A stretch of 64,000 nucleotides of DNA from Dickeya lacustris (lineage in GTDB: Bacteria; Pseudomonadota; Gammaproteobacteria; Enterobacterales; Enterobacteriaceae), in the NCBI RefSeq assembly GCF_029635795.1, contig NZ_CP114280.1, positions 3,472,001-3,536,000 on the forward strand, given 5' to 3'. Position numbers and translations under genes: made by a program. The number at the start of each line of letters is the position of its first letter. Positions within the stretch are counted from its first letter, which is position 1. Under the pieces are notes generated by a model that saw nothing but the letters and a program-made list of their open reading frames with translations, had not been told where the DNA came from and searched no databases. Below are positions 51,274 through 59,247 of this stretch, one piece after another.

Positions 51274-52221
51274 ATGACGCTTTCTCAGCAGTGGGGCGCA
51301 GACCCCGACTATCCGCGCGATCTGATCGGTTATGCCGGTCAACCGCCGCACGCTCGCTGGCCGGGACAGGCGCGTATCGCGGTACAGTTTGTGCTGAATT
51401 ACGAAGAAGGGGCGGAAAACCATGTGCTGCACGGCGACGCCGGTTCCGAGCAGTTTCTGTCCGATATCATCGGCGCGGCCAGTTACCCGGCGCGGCATAT
51501 GTCGATGGACTCGCTCTATGAATACGGCTCTCGTGCCGGTTTCTGGCGTATTCACCAGGAATTTCAGCGCCGTGGCCTGCCGCTGACGGTGTTTGGCGTG
51601 GCAATGGCGCTGGCGCGCAACCCGGCGGTGGTCGAGGCTATCCGGGCGGTGGACTACGACGTGGTCAGCCACGGCTGGCGCTGGATTCACTACCAAAACA
51701 TGGCTATCGACACTGAACGGGCGCATTTACAGCAAGCCATTGCGGTACACACCGAGCTGTTTGGCCAGCCACCGCTGGGCTGGTACACCGGGCGCGACAG
51801 CCCGCACACCCGGCAACTGCTGCTGGAGCAGGGCGGTTTTCTGTATGACAGCGATTATTATGGCGACGACCTGCCATTCTGGTTGCCGGTAACACGGGCA
51901 AGCGGCGAGTGCAAGCCGCACCTGATTATTCCCTACACGCTGGATGCTAACGACATGCGCTTTGCCTCACCGCAGGGGTTCAACAGCGGCGAGCAGTTCT
52001 TCACTTATCTCAAAGACAGCTTCGATGTGTTGTACGCCGAAGGGGATGACGCGCCGAAAATGCTGTCGATTGGTATGCACTGCCGCCTGCTGGGGCGGCC
52101 GGGGCGTTTTCGGGCGCTACAGCGCTTTCTGGATTACATTGGGCAGCACGAGCGTGTGTGGGTCTGTCGCCGTCAGGATATCGCCGAGCACTGGTATCGT
52201 ACCCACCCGTACCGCGCCTGA
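51274..52221 (+). CDS. hpxB: Allantoinase, polysaccharide-deacetylase type (PuuE/HpxB)
   Basis: This enzyme opens the allantoin ring to allantoate without the metal centre of classical allantoinases. The 315-residue sequence has the family start (YPRDLIGYAGQPPHARWPGQ), FVLNYEEGAE, the conserved HGWRWIHYQ and DRDSPHTR-like (TGRDSPHTRQLL) segments, and the C-terminal GMHCRLLGRPGR. It ends the hpxSAB operon before a strong terminator. Confidence 0.93.
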   Translation: MTLSQQWGADPDYPRDLIGYAGQPPHARWPGQARIAVQFVLNYEEGAENHVLHGDAGSEQFLSDIIGAASYPARHMSMDSLYEYGSRAGFWRIHQEFQRRGLPLTVFGVAMALARNPAVVEAIRAVDYDVVSHGWRWIHYQNMAIDTERAHLQQAIAVHTELFGQPPLGWYTGRDSPHTRQLLLEQGGFLYDSDYYGDDLPFWLPVTRASGECKPHLIIPYTLDANDMRFASPQGFNSGEQFFTYLKDSFDVLYAEGDDAPKMLSIGMHCRLLGRPGRFRALQRFLDYIGQHERVWVCRRQDIAEHWYRTHPYRA

Positions 52222-52263
52222 CGCAATAAGGCACTCATCGCGCCGACGGGGTTACGGGTATTC

Positions 52264-52306
52264 GCCAGGCAATGTTACCTATAGGTTTCATTGCCTGGCT
52301 TTTTTG
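52264..52306 (+). terminator. Terminator of hpxSAB with an operator-like loop
   Basis: A perfect 11-bp stem, GCCAGGCAATG/CATTGCCTGGC (52264-52274, 52289-52299), is followed by TTTTTTGT. The 14-nt loop, TTACCTATAGGTTT, contains the first of four related palindromes upstream of hipA. Confidence 0.92.
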
Positions 52307-52408
52307 TATTTTGTGAAACCTATAAGTTGCATTATCAATGGGCGGAGTTTTTGATACCTAAAGGTAACGTTAAACGCGTGGTGGTAAGTTAATGTCACCT
52401 TTTGGTGA
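52277..52408 (+). promoter_or_regulatory. Four evenly spaced operator-like palindromes upstream of hipA
   Basis: Related inverted repeats occur at 52277-52286 (ACCTATAGGT, perfect), 52318-52327 (ACCTATAAGT), 52356-52365 (ACCTAAAGGT) and 52395-52408 (TCACC-TTTT-GGTGA). Their centres are 41, 38 and 41 bp apart. They precede the hipA start by 60-190 bp and are most simply read as binding sites of the HipB-like antitoxin. Confidence 0.7.
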
Positions 52409-52470
52409 TGTTAATGGCCTTTTGGGTGTTTTACGTGTGCTATATTACGCGTAATGAGATCGGAGGGGCG

Positions 52471-53817
52471 ATGGAGAGACTGACCGTACAGGCGTTTATC
52501 GACAATGCGTGGCAGGATATTGCCGAGATCGGTTTTCCCGAGAGCTACCGGGATAATTACCTGCTAACCCAGCTGGATTATGCGTCCGATTATGGCATTG
52601 ACTATATGGATAGCGATGACCACCACGCGGTTTCCGTCAATTATCCGGTACGGATCTTCTTTGACGATGGCGGCGAGCCTGGGTGGATGCGCTTTCTGGA
52701 TGACATTATTCCGGCGGGAGCTAGCCGACAGTATTGGATTGAGCATCTTGATCTTTCCGGGTTGCCGACACAGTTGCAAGATTACATCTTGCTGCGTCAC
52801 GCCACCATTGCTCCGGTTGGTCACTTGCGTATCAAAGAGTCAATTCCTGCACAGCATAGTGGCACTACCCGATTTTTCAGCGTGGAGGACGTGAAGAATC
52901 GGGCCAGCGATTTTCTGGATTATGCACAGCAGCGTGGTGCTGCGGCTGGCGGTGCTACAGGTGCAGGTGGCGAGGCACCCAAACTGCTATTGCGGTGCAA
53001 TGCCGATGATGAGGTATGGATCGATACCTGGCAGGATGACCTCGATTGTTGCGATACCGCTTATCTGGTGAAGTTTCCACGCGGGAAACGTAGTGAGATT
53101 GACTGCGATATCCTGCGAGCCGAGTTTCATTATTACCATGAACTGGCCGAGATGGGGTTTGACACCATTCCTGTGGCGGGTATGCGTCTGGAAGAAGGAC
53201 GGCATTATCCGTCGCTTTGGCTACCGCGCTTTGATATCGAATTCCCTGGTGAGGGGCGTGTGAAGCGTTATGGTATGGAGTCGGTGTATTCTCTGCTGCG
53301 AGCCGGGCCAGGCAGTGCGTTGCGCCATGATCGCACGATTCGCACACTGATCGCCAAGATCGCTGCCAGCCACATGGTCAGTGTTGAGGGAAAACCGTTT
53401 GATCCAGCGGCGTTCGTGATCGAGTGGGTTCGGCGTGATCTGTTGAATATTGCGTTCGGCAACAGTGATAACCATGGCCGCAATACCGCGTTTCTCAGAG
53501 ACGAGCGAGGGATTCGGCTGGCACCGATTTATGATTTTGCGCCGATGAAAGCGGACCCGGCAGGCATTGCCAGAACGACCAAATGGCCGGAGCCGCTTGA
53601 AGTCGGCGGTGATTATCAGTTTGAGCGGATCGCGCAGTTGTTTTCCGACATTCTTTCACCAGAATTGTTGATGGCAACATTACAGCAAACCGCCACGCAA
53701 TTGGTTGGTCTGAAAGCGCGGCTTCAGCGGCGCGGTGTGCCCGAATCGATCATCACGTTGCCTTCCATCGGATTTGATTACCTTCCTGAAAAGTTACAGC
53801 GCTGGGGGTTGTTATGA
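52471..53817 (+). CDS. hipA: HipA-family serine/threonine kinase toxin
   Basis: HipA-type kinases stop growth by phosphorylating targets such as glutamyl-tRNA synthetase. From ATG 52471 (behind GGAGGGG) it is 448 residues. The N-terminal subdomain is followed by a Gly/Ala-rich loop (about 157-171), the nucleotide-binding Lys201 (LVKFP), and the catalytic motif NSDNHGRN (Asp333, Asn338) with DFAP (Asp355). The autophosphorylation Ser of E. coli HipA has no clear counterpart in GATGAGGEAPK (Thr163 is nearest). Toxin precedes antitoxin, opposite to E. coli hipBA. An upstream ATG at 52402 overlaps the operators and is unlikely. Its base composition is less G+C-rich than the hpx genes around it. 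Confidence 0.88.
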   Translation: MERLTVQAFIDNAWQDIAEIGFPESYRDNYLLTQLDYASDYGIDYMDSDDHHAVSVNYPVRIFFDDGGEPGWMRFLDDIIPAGASRQYWIEHLDLSGLPTQLQDYILLRHATIAPVGHLRIKESIPAQHSGTTRFFSVEDVKNRASDFLDYAQQRGAAAGGATGAGGEAPKLLLRCNADDEVWIDTWQDDLDCCDTAYLVKFPRGKRSEIDCDILRAEFHYYHELAEMGFDTIPVAGMRLEEGRHYPSLWLPRFDIEFPGEGRVKRYGMESVYSLLRAGPGSALRHDRTIRTLIAKIAASHMVSVEGKPFDPAAFVIEWVRRDLLNIAFGNSDNHGRNTAFLRDERGIRLAPIYDFAPMKADPAGIARTTKWPEPLEVGGDYQFERIAQLFSDILSPELLMATLQQTATQLVGLKARLQRRGVPESIITLPSIGFDYLPEKLQRWGLL

Positions 53818-54323
53818 GTCAGAACCGCAATAATAACGATAACCACGCTGGTGAGCAGGATATTCAGGCCACCATACGCAAGTTACGCCAGCGTATGCAG
53901 GAGCGCAGTGTGGCGCAGACCTATTTTCAGCCGTCATCCGTTGGCGTGGCAACAGAGGCTGCGGATATCACAAAAGTGAGAGCATCAAAAAACTCCCGGC
54001 CACTCAATACCAGCGAGCGGCAGCTTGCCATGCAAAACATTATCCGCAGGATGATGTTCGGTGAGATATCGCAGGGAAACACACTTAAAGAATTGCGTCT
54101 TAACGTGTTGGGCCTTCGGCAGGAGGCTTACGCCACGCTGGTGGGGGTATCACGCAAGACCTTGTCTGAAATAGAGAACGGCAAAGGCAATTATACGGCG
54201 GATATTATCAACAAAGTGTTTAAGCCGTTTGGGTTGAAGGTGGGGCTTATGCCGGTATCGTCGTCATTACTCGCCGAGATCCTCTCGACTCCCGCCTCTG
54301 CCGGGAAGTCGGATAGCCGATAA
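53814..54323 (+). CDS. hipB: HipB-like XRE-family antitoxin
   Basis: A 169-residue DNA-binding protein whose start overlaps the hipA stop by 4 bp (ATGA). The helix-turn-helix is LRQEAYATLVGVSRKTLSEIENGKG (about residues 102-126, quoted in part), in the C-terminal half. The first 90 residues are polar and probably disordered, unlike the short E. coli HipB (88 residues). It should bind HipA and repress the operon through the upstream palindromes; this is inferred from family behaviour. Confidence 0.87.
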   Translation: MSQNRNNNDNHAGEQDIQATIRKLRQRMQERSVAQTYFQPSSVGVATEAADITKVRASKNSRPLNTSERQLAMQNIIRRMMFGEISQGNTLKELRLNVLGLRQEAYATLVGVSRKTLSEIENGKGNYTADIINKVFKPFGLKVGLMPVSSSLLAEILSTPASAGKSDSR

Positions 54324-54344
54324 CCGGTACCGTCGCTATCCGAC
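54308..54344. terminator. Hairpin between convergent hipB and hpxZ
   Basis: GTCGGATAGC/GCTATCCGAC (54308-54317, 54335-54344) forms a perfect 10-bp stem spanning the hipB stop codon, 14 bp from the hpxZ stop. There is no T-run, so its role as a terminator is uncertain. Confidence 0.4.
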
Positions 54345-54357
54345 AGCGGCGCAGGGG

Positions 54358-54741
54358 TTACACCATCACGCTCACATGGGCCGCTACGATGCGCCACCCC
54401 TGTTCCGTGCGCAGCCAGGTTTGCATCTGGCGGCCAATTTTCTCGCTGCCTTCACGACGAAACTCGGTACTGGCGACCGCCATGTCGCGGCCATAGGTGG
54501 TTATTACGGTGTTGTGCAACTGCCTGTCCAACCCGGCTGACGGGCGGGCGGTGCGAAATGCGCGAATTTGCTCAATGCCATAGAGATTCTCTGACGCGCC
54601 ATAGCGCACGGTATATTCACTGTGACAAAACAGCTCATCAAGCACCGCAATATCATTGCCGGTCAGCGCCTGTTCGTAGCGGTAAAACGCGGCTGTCATG
54701 TCGGCCAGCACATCGGGCAGGTTAATGTCGAGTGTCATCAT
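54358..54741 (-). CDS. hpxZ: AtzH-like DUF3225 protein HpxZ
   Basis: A 127-residue member of the SnoaL/NTF2-like fold family (DUF3225) with the typical FYRYEQALTGNDIAVLDELF and SEYTVRYGASENLYGI segments and a C-terminal beta sheet (GWRIVAAHVSVMV). In Klebsiella hpxZ is the last gene of hpxWXYZ; the Pseudomonas relative AtzH is reported to hydrolyse 1,3-dicarboxyurea. AAGGAAG precedes two adjacent ATGs (54741, 54738). Confidence 0.85.
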   Translation of the reverse strand: MMTLDINLPDVLADMTAAFYRYEQALTGNDIAVLDELFCHSEYTVRYGASENLYGIEQIRAFRTARPSAGLDRQLHNTVITTYGRDMAVASTEFRREGSEKIGRQMQTWLRTEQGWRIVAAHVSVMV

Positions 54742-54747
54742 GCTTCC

Positions 54748-56145
54748 TTATTCGTGAAACGCCGCCGGGAGGGTTGAGCGGCATAAACCAGACTGTTCCA
54801 GTCGCCAGGCGGCTTGCAGGGCGATGTCTTCGCGCCAGGGCGCCGTGATTAATTGCACACCGACAGGCAGGCCGGTTTGCGTGGTGAGCGGCACCGTGAC
54901 GACCGGCAGGCCGACGAACGAAATCGGCTGGGTTAACATGCCCATGCTGGCGCGAATCGGTAAATCGGTGTGGTTGAGACGCAGGGTTTCCTGACCGATC
55001 GACGTGGCCGGGCACGGGGTCGCCGGTGCAATCAGCAGATCGGTGTCGCGGAACAGCGCCAGCACGTCACGGCGGAAATGATCGCGAAAACGCTGTGCCT
55101 GCACATACCAGGCCGCCGGGATCATCGCACCGGCCAGCAACCGTTCACGCGAGAGCGGTTCGAACAGCTCAGGCGTGGCTTGCAGCGCAGGCAGATACTG
55201 ATTGCCCCCCTCGCTGGCAGAGAGAATAAAAGCCGCCGTGCGCGCCAGGCTTGCCTGCGCCAGCGTTACTTCATCGTCGGCGTTAAGCGCCTGTGCGACG
55301 GCGCTCACCGCTGCGCTGGCGTGTTCATCACACCAGTCGGCAAAGTAACCGCCCAAAACCCGACACCGCAGGGGCGTTGCCTCGTCAAGCATGGTGGCGC
55401 TTGCGAGCGCCGGTCGATCCGCCTGAAAACGATCCGCCGGATCGTGACCTTGCAGGGCGTCAAACACGAGTGCCAGATCGTCGGTGCTGCGCGCCAGCGG
55501 GCCGATGTGATCGAGGCTGCCGACAAACGGCTGCGTACCGTGGCGTGACAGGCGGCCAAACGTTGGTTTGAGCCCGAAAATACCGCACAGCGAAGCGGGA
55601 ACGCGAATGGAACCGTTGGTATCGCTGCCGAGTGAAAAATTCACCAGCCCGGCGGCAACGGCGGCCGCCGACCCCCCGGATGAGCCCCCGGCGATACGGG
55701 TCAAATCGTGTGGGTTACGGGTGGCACCGTAGTGGCTGTTTTCGGTGGTAAAGCCGTAAGCGTAGGCGTCCATATTCAGCATACCGGAGAGCAGCGCGCC
55801 CTGTGCCTGTAGCTGGCGTACGGCGAATGCATCCTGAGCGGCCGCCGGGCGTTGGCTGAACAGCCTGGCACCGGCCAGTGTGGTTTCACCGGCGACATCA
55901 AACAGGTTTTTCACCGCATAGGGTACGCCCGCCAGCGCGGGCAGCGGCTCGCCCCGGCGGTATTGCATATCGATGCTTGCGGCTTCAGCCAGCATACGTT
56001 GTGCCGTGACGGTGGTGTAGGCGTTGATGGCCGGGTTGTGCTGTTCAATATCGGCCAGCGTATCGCGGGCGAGCTCTTGGGCCGACAGGTGGCCTGCCGC
56101 CAGTTCGCGCTGTAACGTGCGAATCGATAACTGGGCTGCTTTCAT
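54748..56145 (-). CDS. hpxY: AtzE-like amidase HpxY
   Basis: An amidase-signature hydrolase of 465 residues with Lys79 (AVKN), cis-Ser155 (GGSSGGSA) and nucleophile Ser179 ([10 protein letters not shown]). It resembles AtzE (1-carboxybiuret hydrolase) and GatA, and like them comes with a small GatC-like partner, here HpxX. In Klebsiella it belongs to the oxalurate/oxamate branch; the exact substrate is not established. Its start overlaps the hpxX stop by 4 bp. Confidence 0.9.
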   Translation of the reverse strand: MKAAQLSIRTLQRELAAGHLSAQELARDTLADIEQHNPAINAYTTVTAQRMLAEAASIDMQYRRGEPLPALAGVPYAVKNLFDVAGETTLAGARLFSQRPAAAQDAFAVRQLQAQGALLSGMLNMDAYAYGFTTENSHYGATRNPHDLTRIAGGSSGGSAAAVAAGLVNFSLGSDTNGSIRVPASLCGIFGLKPTFGRLSRHGTQPFVGSLDHIGPLARSTDDLALVFDALQGHDPADRFQADRPALASATMLDEATPLRCRVLGGYFADWCDEHASAAVSAVAQALNADDEVTLAQASLARTAAFILSASEGGNQYLPALQATPELFEPLSRERLLAGAMIPAAWYVQAQRFRDHFRRDVLALFRDTDLLIAPATPCPATSIGQETLRLNHTDLPIRASMGMLTQPISFVGLPVVTVPLTTQTGLPVGVQLITAPWREDIALQAAWRLEQSGLCRSTLPAAFHE

Positions 56146-56339
56146 GGCCGGTAGACTCCCGCCACCTCTTGCCGCTCGTCGAGCGAGCAGGCCATCAGCG
56201 GTTGCGCCATCGCGGCGATGCGGCTGAACTGGACGTGCAATTCCTGACGGCGCGTGTCGTCTAGCTCCAGCCCCATCAGGCTTTCCATCTGTTGCAGGTA
56301 GGCGTGTATCACGTCGTTATCCATGTTCGGGTTTTTCAT
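56142..56339 (-). CDS. hpxX: AtzG-like small subunit HpxX (DUF4089)
   Basis: A 65-residue helical protein with YLQQMESLMGLELDDTRRQE followed by HVQFSRIAAMAQPLM, the pattern of AtzG/GatC-like partners of amidases. AAAGGTG sits before the ATG at 56339; a GTG three codons upstream is in frame. Its stop overlaps the hpxY start, consistent with an obligatory HpxX-HpxY complex. Confidence 0.87.
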   Translation of the reverse strand: MKNPNMDNDVIHAYLQQMESLMGLELDDTRRQELHVQFSRIAAMAQPLMACSLDERQEVAGVYRP

Positions 56340-56364
56340 TATCAGCACCTTTCAAAAGGAAAAA

Positions 56365-57954
56365 TTAATAGCCGACGGCGCTGCCGTTGCTGCGCGGATC
56401 GCTGGCACCTTCCAGCATACCGTTAGCATGACGCACGATAGCTCCGGCGTGGCCGACGGTTTCACTGAAGCCTGTCAGCAGCTCGACCTCGTGGCCGAGC
56501 GTACGCAATGCCTCGACGGTCGCGGGCGTGAAGCGGTCTTCCAGTTTCAGGGTATCGCTGGTTTGCCCCCAGGTGCGGCCCAGTAACCAGCGCGGCGCGG
56601 TGACAGCCTGCTGTAGCGGCATTCCCTGCATAACGTGACGAATGAACAGCGCCGCCTGCGTCTGCGGCTGGCCGTCGCCGCCCATCGAGCCATACACCAT
56701 GGTGCGCCCGTCATAAAGGCGCGCCGCCGCCGGGTTCAGGGTGTGAAACGGTTGTTTGCCCGGTTCCAGCGCCAGTAAGTCATGAGGGTCAAGACTGAAT
56801 GACGCGCCCCGGTTTTGCCACAGCACACCGGTGCCCGGCAGCACCATGCCGCTGCCGAATTCGTGGTAAAGGCTCTGAATGAACGAGACCGACACGCCAT
56901 GACGATCGCACACGCCCATCCAGACGGTATCGCCCGGCCCTTTGCCTTTTCCCCAGGGGGCGGCGGCGCGGGTATTCACGTTTTTCGCCTGCGCATTCAG
57001 GCTGGCGTCAGACAGCAGCGCCTGCACATCCTGCGTCATCCGTTTGGGGTCGGTGAGGTATTTATCTCGCCAGGCGAAAGCCAGTTTGGTGGCTTCGACA
57101 ATACGGTGGATGGTCTGGCTGTCGCTAATATCAGCCATGCAAAGCCGGTCAGTGATGCCCAATATCGCCAGTGACACCAGCCCCTGCGTGGGCGGTGCCA
57201 GGTTAAACACCTCGCCTTTGCTGTGCTGTAGCACCAGCGGCGCGACGCGACGGGCATGGTATTTAGCCAGATCGTCGCCCGTCACCGGCATGCCAAGCGC
57301 GGCCATTTGCGTTGCCAGTCGCGCCGCCAGCGCCCCCCGGTAAAAGCTATCTAATCCGTCTTGCGCCAGCTGTTGCAGCGTAGCGGCCAGATCCGGCTGG
57401 GTGAAACGGCTGCCGGTGCGGGGGATCTTACCCTGCGGCATAAAGACCCGGCTGAATTCAGCGAAATCGCGCAGTTCGTGCTGGCGATTGGTGAGCGCGT
57501 CTTCCTGCGACTGGGTAACGGGGATACCGTCCCGCGCGTAGCCAATGGCGTCTTCCAGTAACGTGGTCAGCGGCAGCGGCGCACCCAGATCCTGTTCTGC
57601 GGCGTAGTTCAGCGCCTCCTGCCACCCGCCTACCGTCCCGGCGACGGTCAGCGCCGCGTTGGGGCCACGGTGCGGAATGCGGCTTTCACCGGCGTAACGC
57701 GCCCGGTTTGCCAGCGACCCGGCAGCGCCGCTGGCATCAATGGCAATTGGCGTGCCTTGCGGCGGCACAATCAGCCAGAAGCCATCGCCGCCTAAGCTGT
57801 TCATATGCGGGTACACGACGGCGATGGCGGCAGCAGCGGCCACCATCGCTTCAATGGCATTGCCGCCGGCGCGTAAAATGCGCTGTGCGCTGGCGCTGGC
57901 GAGATGATGCGGCGTGACCGCCATGCCCGATGGGGCGATATTGCTTTGCATCAT
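56365..57954 (-). CDS. hpxW: Oxamate amidohydrolase HpxW (gamma-glutamyltransferase fold)
   Basis: HpxW releases ammonia from oxamate to give oxalate. It is an Ntn hydrolase of the GGT family: a precursor of 529 residues expected to cleave itself before the nucleophile Thr343 (GPGDTVWMGVCDRHG). The GGDGFW segment near residue 55 and the GSMGGDGQPQ segment in the small subunit are typical. There is no signal peptide, consistent with a cytoplasmic amidohydrolase. It heads hpxW-X-Y-Z. The function comes from the Klebsiella homologue. Confidence 0.88.
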   Translation of the reverse strand: MMQSNIAPSGMAVTPHHLASASAQRILRAGGNAIEAMVAAAAAIAVVYPHMNSLGGDGFWLIVPPQGTPIAIDASGAAGSLANRARYAGESRIPHRGPNAALTVAGTVGGWQEALNYAAEQDLGAPLPLTTLLEDAIGYARDGIPVTQSQEDALTNRQHELRDFAEFSRVFMPQGKIPRTGSRFTQPDLAATLQQLAQDGLDSFYRGALAARLATQMAALGMPVTGDDLAKYHARRVAPLVLQHSKGEVFNLAPPTQGLVSLAILGITDRLCMADISDSQTIHRIVEATKLAFAWRDKYLTDPKRMTQDVQALLSDASLNAQAKNVNTRAAAPWGKGKGPGDTVWMGVCDRHGVSVSFIQSLYHEFGSGMVLPGTGVLWQNRGASFSLDPHDLLALEPGKQPFHTLNPAAARLYDGRTMVYGSMGGDGQPQTQAALFIRHVMQGMPLQQAVTAPRWLLGRTWGQTSDTLKLEDRFTPATVEALRTLGHEVELLTGFSETVGHAGAIVRHANGMLEGASDPRSNGSAVGY

Positions 57955-57995
57955 GAAGATAAGGCTCTTGGTAGACGGTAGGATGGTCGAGGTTA

Positions 57996-58011
57996 AGCAA
58001 AAGCCGTTCCA
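57996..58011 (-). promoter_or_regulatory. Sigma-54 promoter of hpxWXYZ
   Basis: On the minus strand TGGAACGGCTTTTGCT matches the -24/-12 consensus TGGCACG-N4-TTGCW with one mismatch; GG (58009-58010) and GC (57997-57998) are separated by exactly 10 bp. Transcription would begin about 30 bp before hpxW. Confidence 0.75.
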
Positions 58012-58044
58012 TCTTTTCTGCTTGCGGCCGACCGACGGTTGTAT

Positions 58045-58087
58045 GCTATGTTCATCATAGCGTCAGTGACGTGAAACAAAAGTTACA
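58045..58087. promoter_or_regulatory. Palindromes in the hpxW-hpxU divergent promoter
   Basis: GCTATG-TTCAT-CATAGC (58045-58061) is a perfect 6-bp inverted repeat, and TGAAACAAAAGTTACA (58072-58087) is a near-palindrome of a type seen for RpiR-family regulators. Either could bind HpxU; this is an inference from position and symmetry. Confidence 0.4.
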
Positions 58088-58124
58088 GTTACCACACAGT
58101 GACAAGGGCGGGTAAGGGCGGGTA

Positions 58125-58964
58125 ATGAAGCAGATTGATGAACGGCTACGCAGCCAGTACAGCGACCTGTCGCCGCAGGAGCAGCGGGTGGCTGATTTTA
58201 TTTTTGACCATCTCGATGATTTGATCAGTTATAACAGCGCCGAGCTGGCACGGCTGAGTGGCGTGTCAAAGGCGACGGTCAGCCGCCTGTTTCGCCGCCT
58301 TGGCTACCCGAGTTACCGCGAAATGCGTGATGAGCTGCGCACCTTGCGCCAAAGCGGGATGCCGTTGACCGATAACCGGGACGCGGTGCAGGGCAACACT
58401 TTGCTGGCGCGCCACTATAAGCAGGAGATGGCGAATTTAACCCAGTGGGTCAACCAGATTGACCCGCAGCAGTTCGGTGCGATGATCACCGCCTTGCAGC
58501 AGGCGCAGCGGGTGTGCATCATCGGGTTACGTAATAGCTATCCGGTTGCGTTGCATCTGCGCCAGCAACTGCTCCAGGTGCGCTCACAGGTGCCGTTGCT
58601 GGCACAGCCTGGCCAGACGTTGTCCGAAGAGCTTGCGGATCTCGATGCGCGCGATGTGGTGGTGGTGGTGGCGTTCCGCCGTCGGCCACGGCTGATTCTG
58701 CCGCTGTTGCAGCAATTGCACGCCCGCCGGATTCCGGTGTTGCTGCTGTGCGAGCCGCAGGCGCATGCACTGCCGCCGCTGGCATCCTGGTCGCTGACTG
58801 CGCCGCTGGATAGCGTTTCCGCTTTTGATAGTTACGCCAGCGCCATGAGCCTTATCAACCTTATCAGCAATGCGCTGTTGCATCAGATGCTGGCAGAAGG
58901 CCGCCAGCGTATTCATGATATTGCCGATCTTTACCAGCAACTGGATGAGCTGGAACTGCGCTGA
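58125..58964 (+). CDS. hpxU: RpiR-family repressor HpxU
   Basis: A 279-residue regulator with an N-terminal HTH_6 domain (YNSAELARLSGVSKATVSRL, about residues 39-58) and a C-terminal SIS domain (about 120-255; VCIIGLRNSYPVALHLRQQL). In Klebsiella HpxU represses the allantoate operon hpxFGHIJK; here it sits directly upstream of that operon and divergent from hpxW, so it may control both. Confidence 0.88.
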   Translation: MKQIDERLRSQYSDLSPQEQRVADFIFDHLDDLISYNSAELARLSGVSKATVSRLFRRLGYPSYREMRDELRTLRQSGMPLTDNRDAVQGNTLLARHYKQEMANLTQWVNQIDPQQFGAMITALQQAQRVCIIGLRNSYPVALHLRQQLLQVRSQVPLLAQPGQTLSEELADLDARDVVVVVAFRRRPRLILPLLQQLHARRIPVLLLCEPQAHALPPLASWSLTAPLDSVSAFDSYASAMSLINLISNALLHQMLAEGRQRIHDIADLYQQLDELELR

Positions 58965-59002
58965 TGGTGCACCCGGCAGTGCATTTGATTCATTTTGGTG
59001 CA
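58965..59002 (+). promoter_or_regulatory. Candidate NtrC enhancer upstream of hpxF
   Basis: TGGTGCACC (58965-58973) and TGATTCATTTTGGTGCA (58986-59002) contain perfect TGGTGCA half-sites of the NtrC consensus TGCACCA-N3-TGGTGCA; the second has a degenerate partner half. They lie about 155-190 bp upstream of the -24 element, a usual enhancer distance. Confidence 0.5.
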
Positions 59003-59153
59003 AATCTCTTCGGCTTGACTGCCCTGATAATGTGCATTTTTCCTGTCTTTGACGGCGTGCTATCGCCGCCTTGGTACGCTAAAAACCCCTGCCTGTGCTG
59101 TTGTCTCTCTGATTGAATCCGCACTGGAACTGATTTTCTGGTGCGCAGTCATC

Positions 59154-59169
59154 TGGCACGTATCTTGCT
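59154..59169 (+). promoter_or_regulatory. Sigma-54 promoter of hpxFGHIJK
   Basis: TGGCACGTATCTTGCT is a perfect -24/-12 promoter: TGGCACG, 4 bp, TTGCT, with GG (59155-59156) and GC (59167-59168) separated by 10 bp. Transcription should start near 59180, about 68 bp before hpxF. It predicts nitrogen-limited expression through an enhancer protein. Confidence 0.88.
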
Positions 59170-59189
59170 TTTATTTCTGTAACGAAGGT

Positions 59190-59207
59190 TTCAATATTTT
59201 TATTGAA
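59190..59207 (+). promoter_or_regulatory. Inverted repeat just after the hpxF transcription start
   Basis: TTCAATA-TTTT-TATTGAA is a perfect 7-bp inverted repeat beginning about 10 bp past the predicted start site, an ideal place for a repressor. GGTTTCAA also occurs twice as a direct repeat (59187, 59216). HpxU is the likely binder, by inference. Confidence 0.5.
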
Positions 59208-59247
59208 GAATCTTTGGTTTCAACCTAACTTAACCGGGGGCACAGCA

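Noticed and set aside
52402..52470. Longer N-terminus for HipA from ATG 52402
   Set aside because: It overlaps the fourth palindrome and lacks a good ribosome site, whereas ATG 52471 has GGAGGGG upstream and starts a normal HipA sequence.
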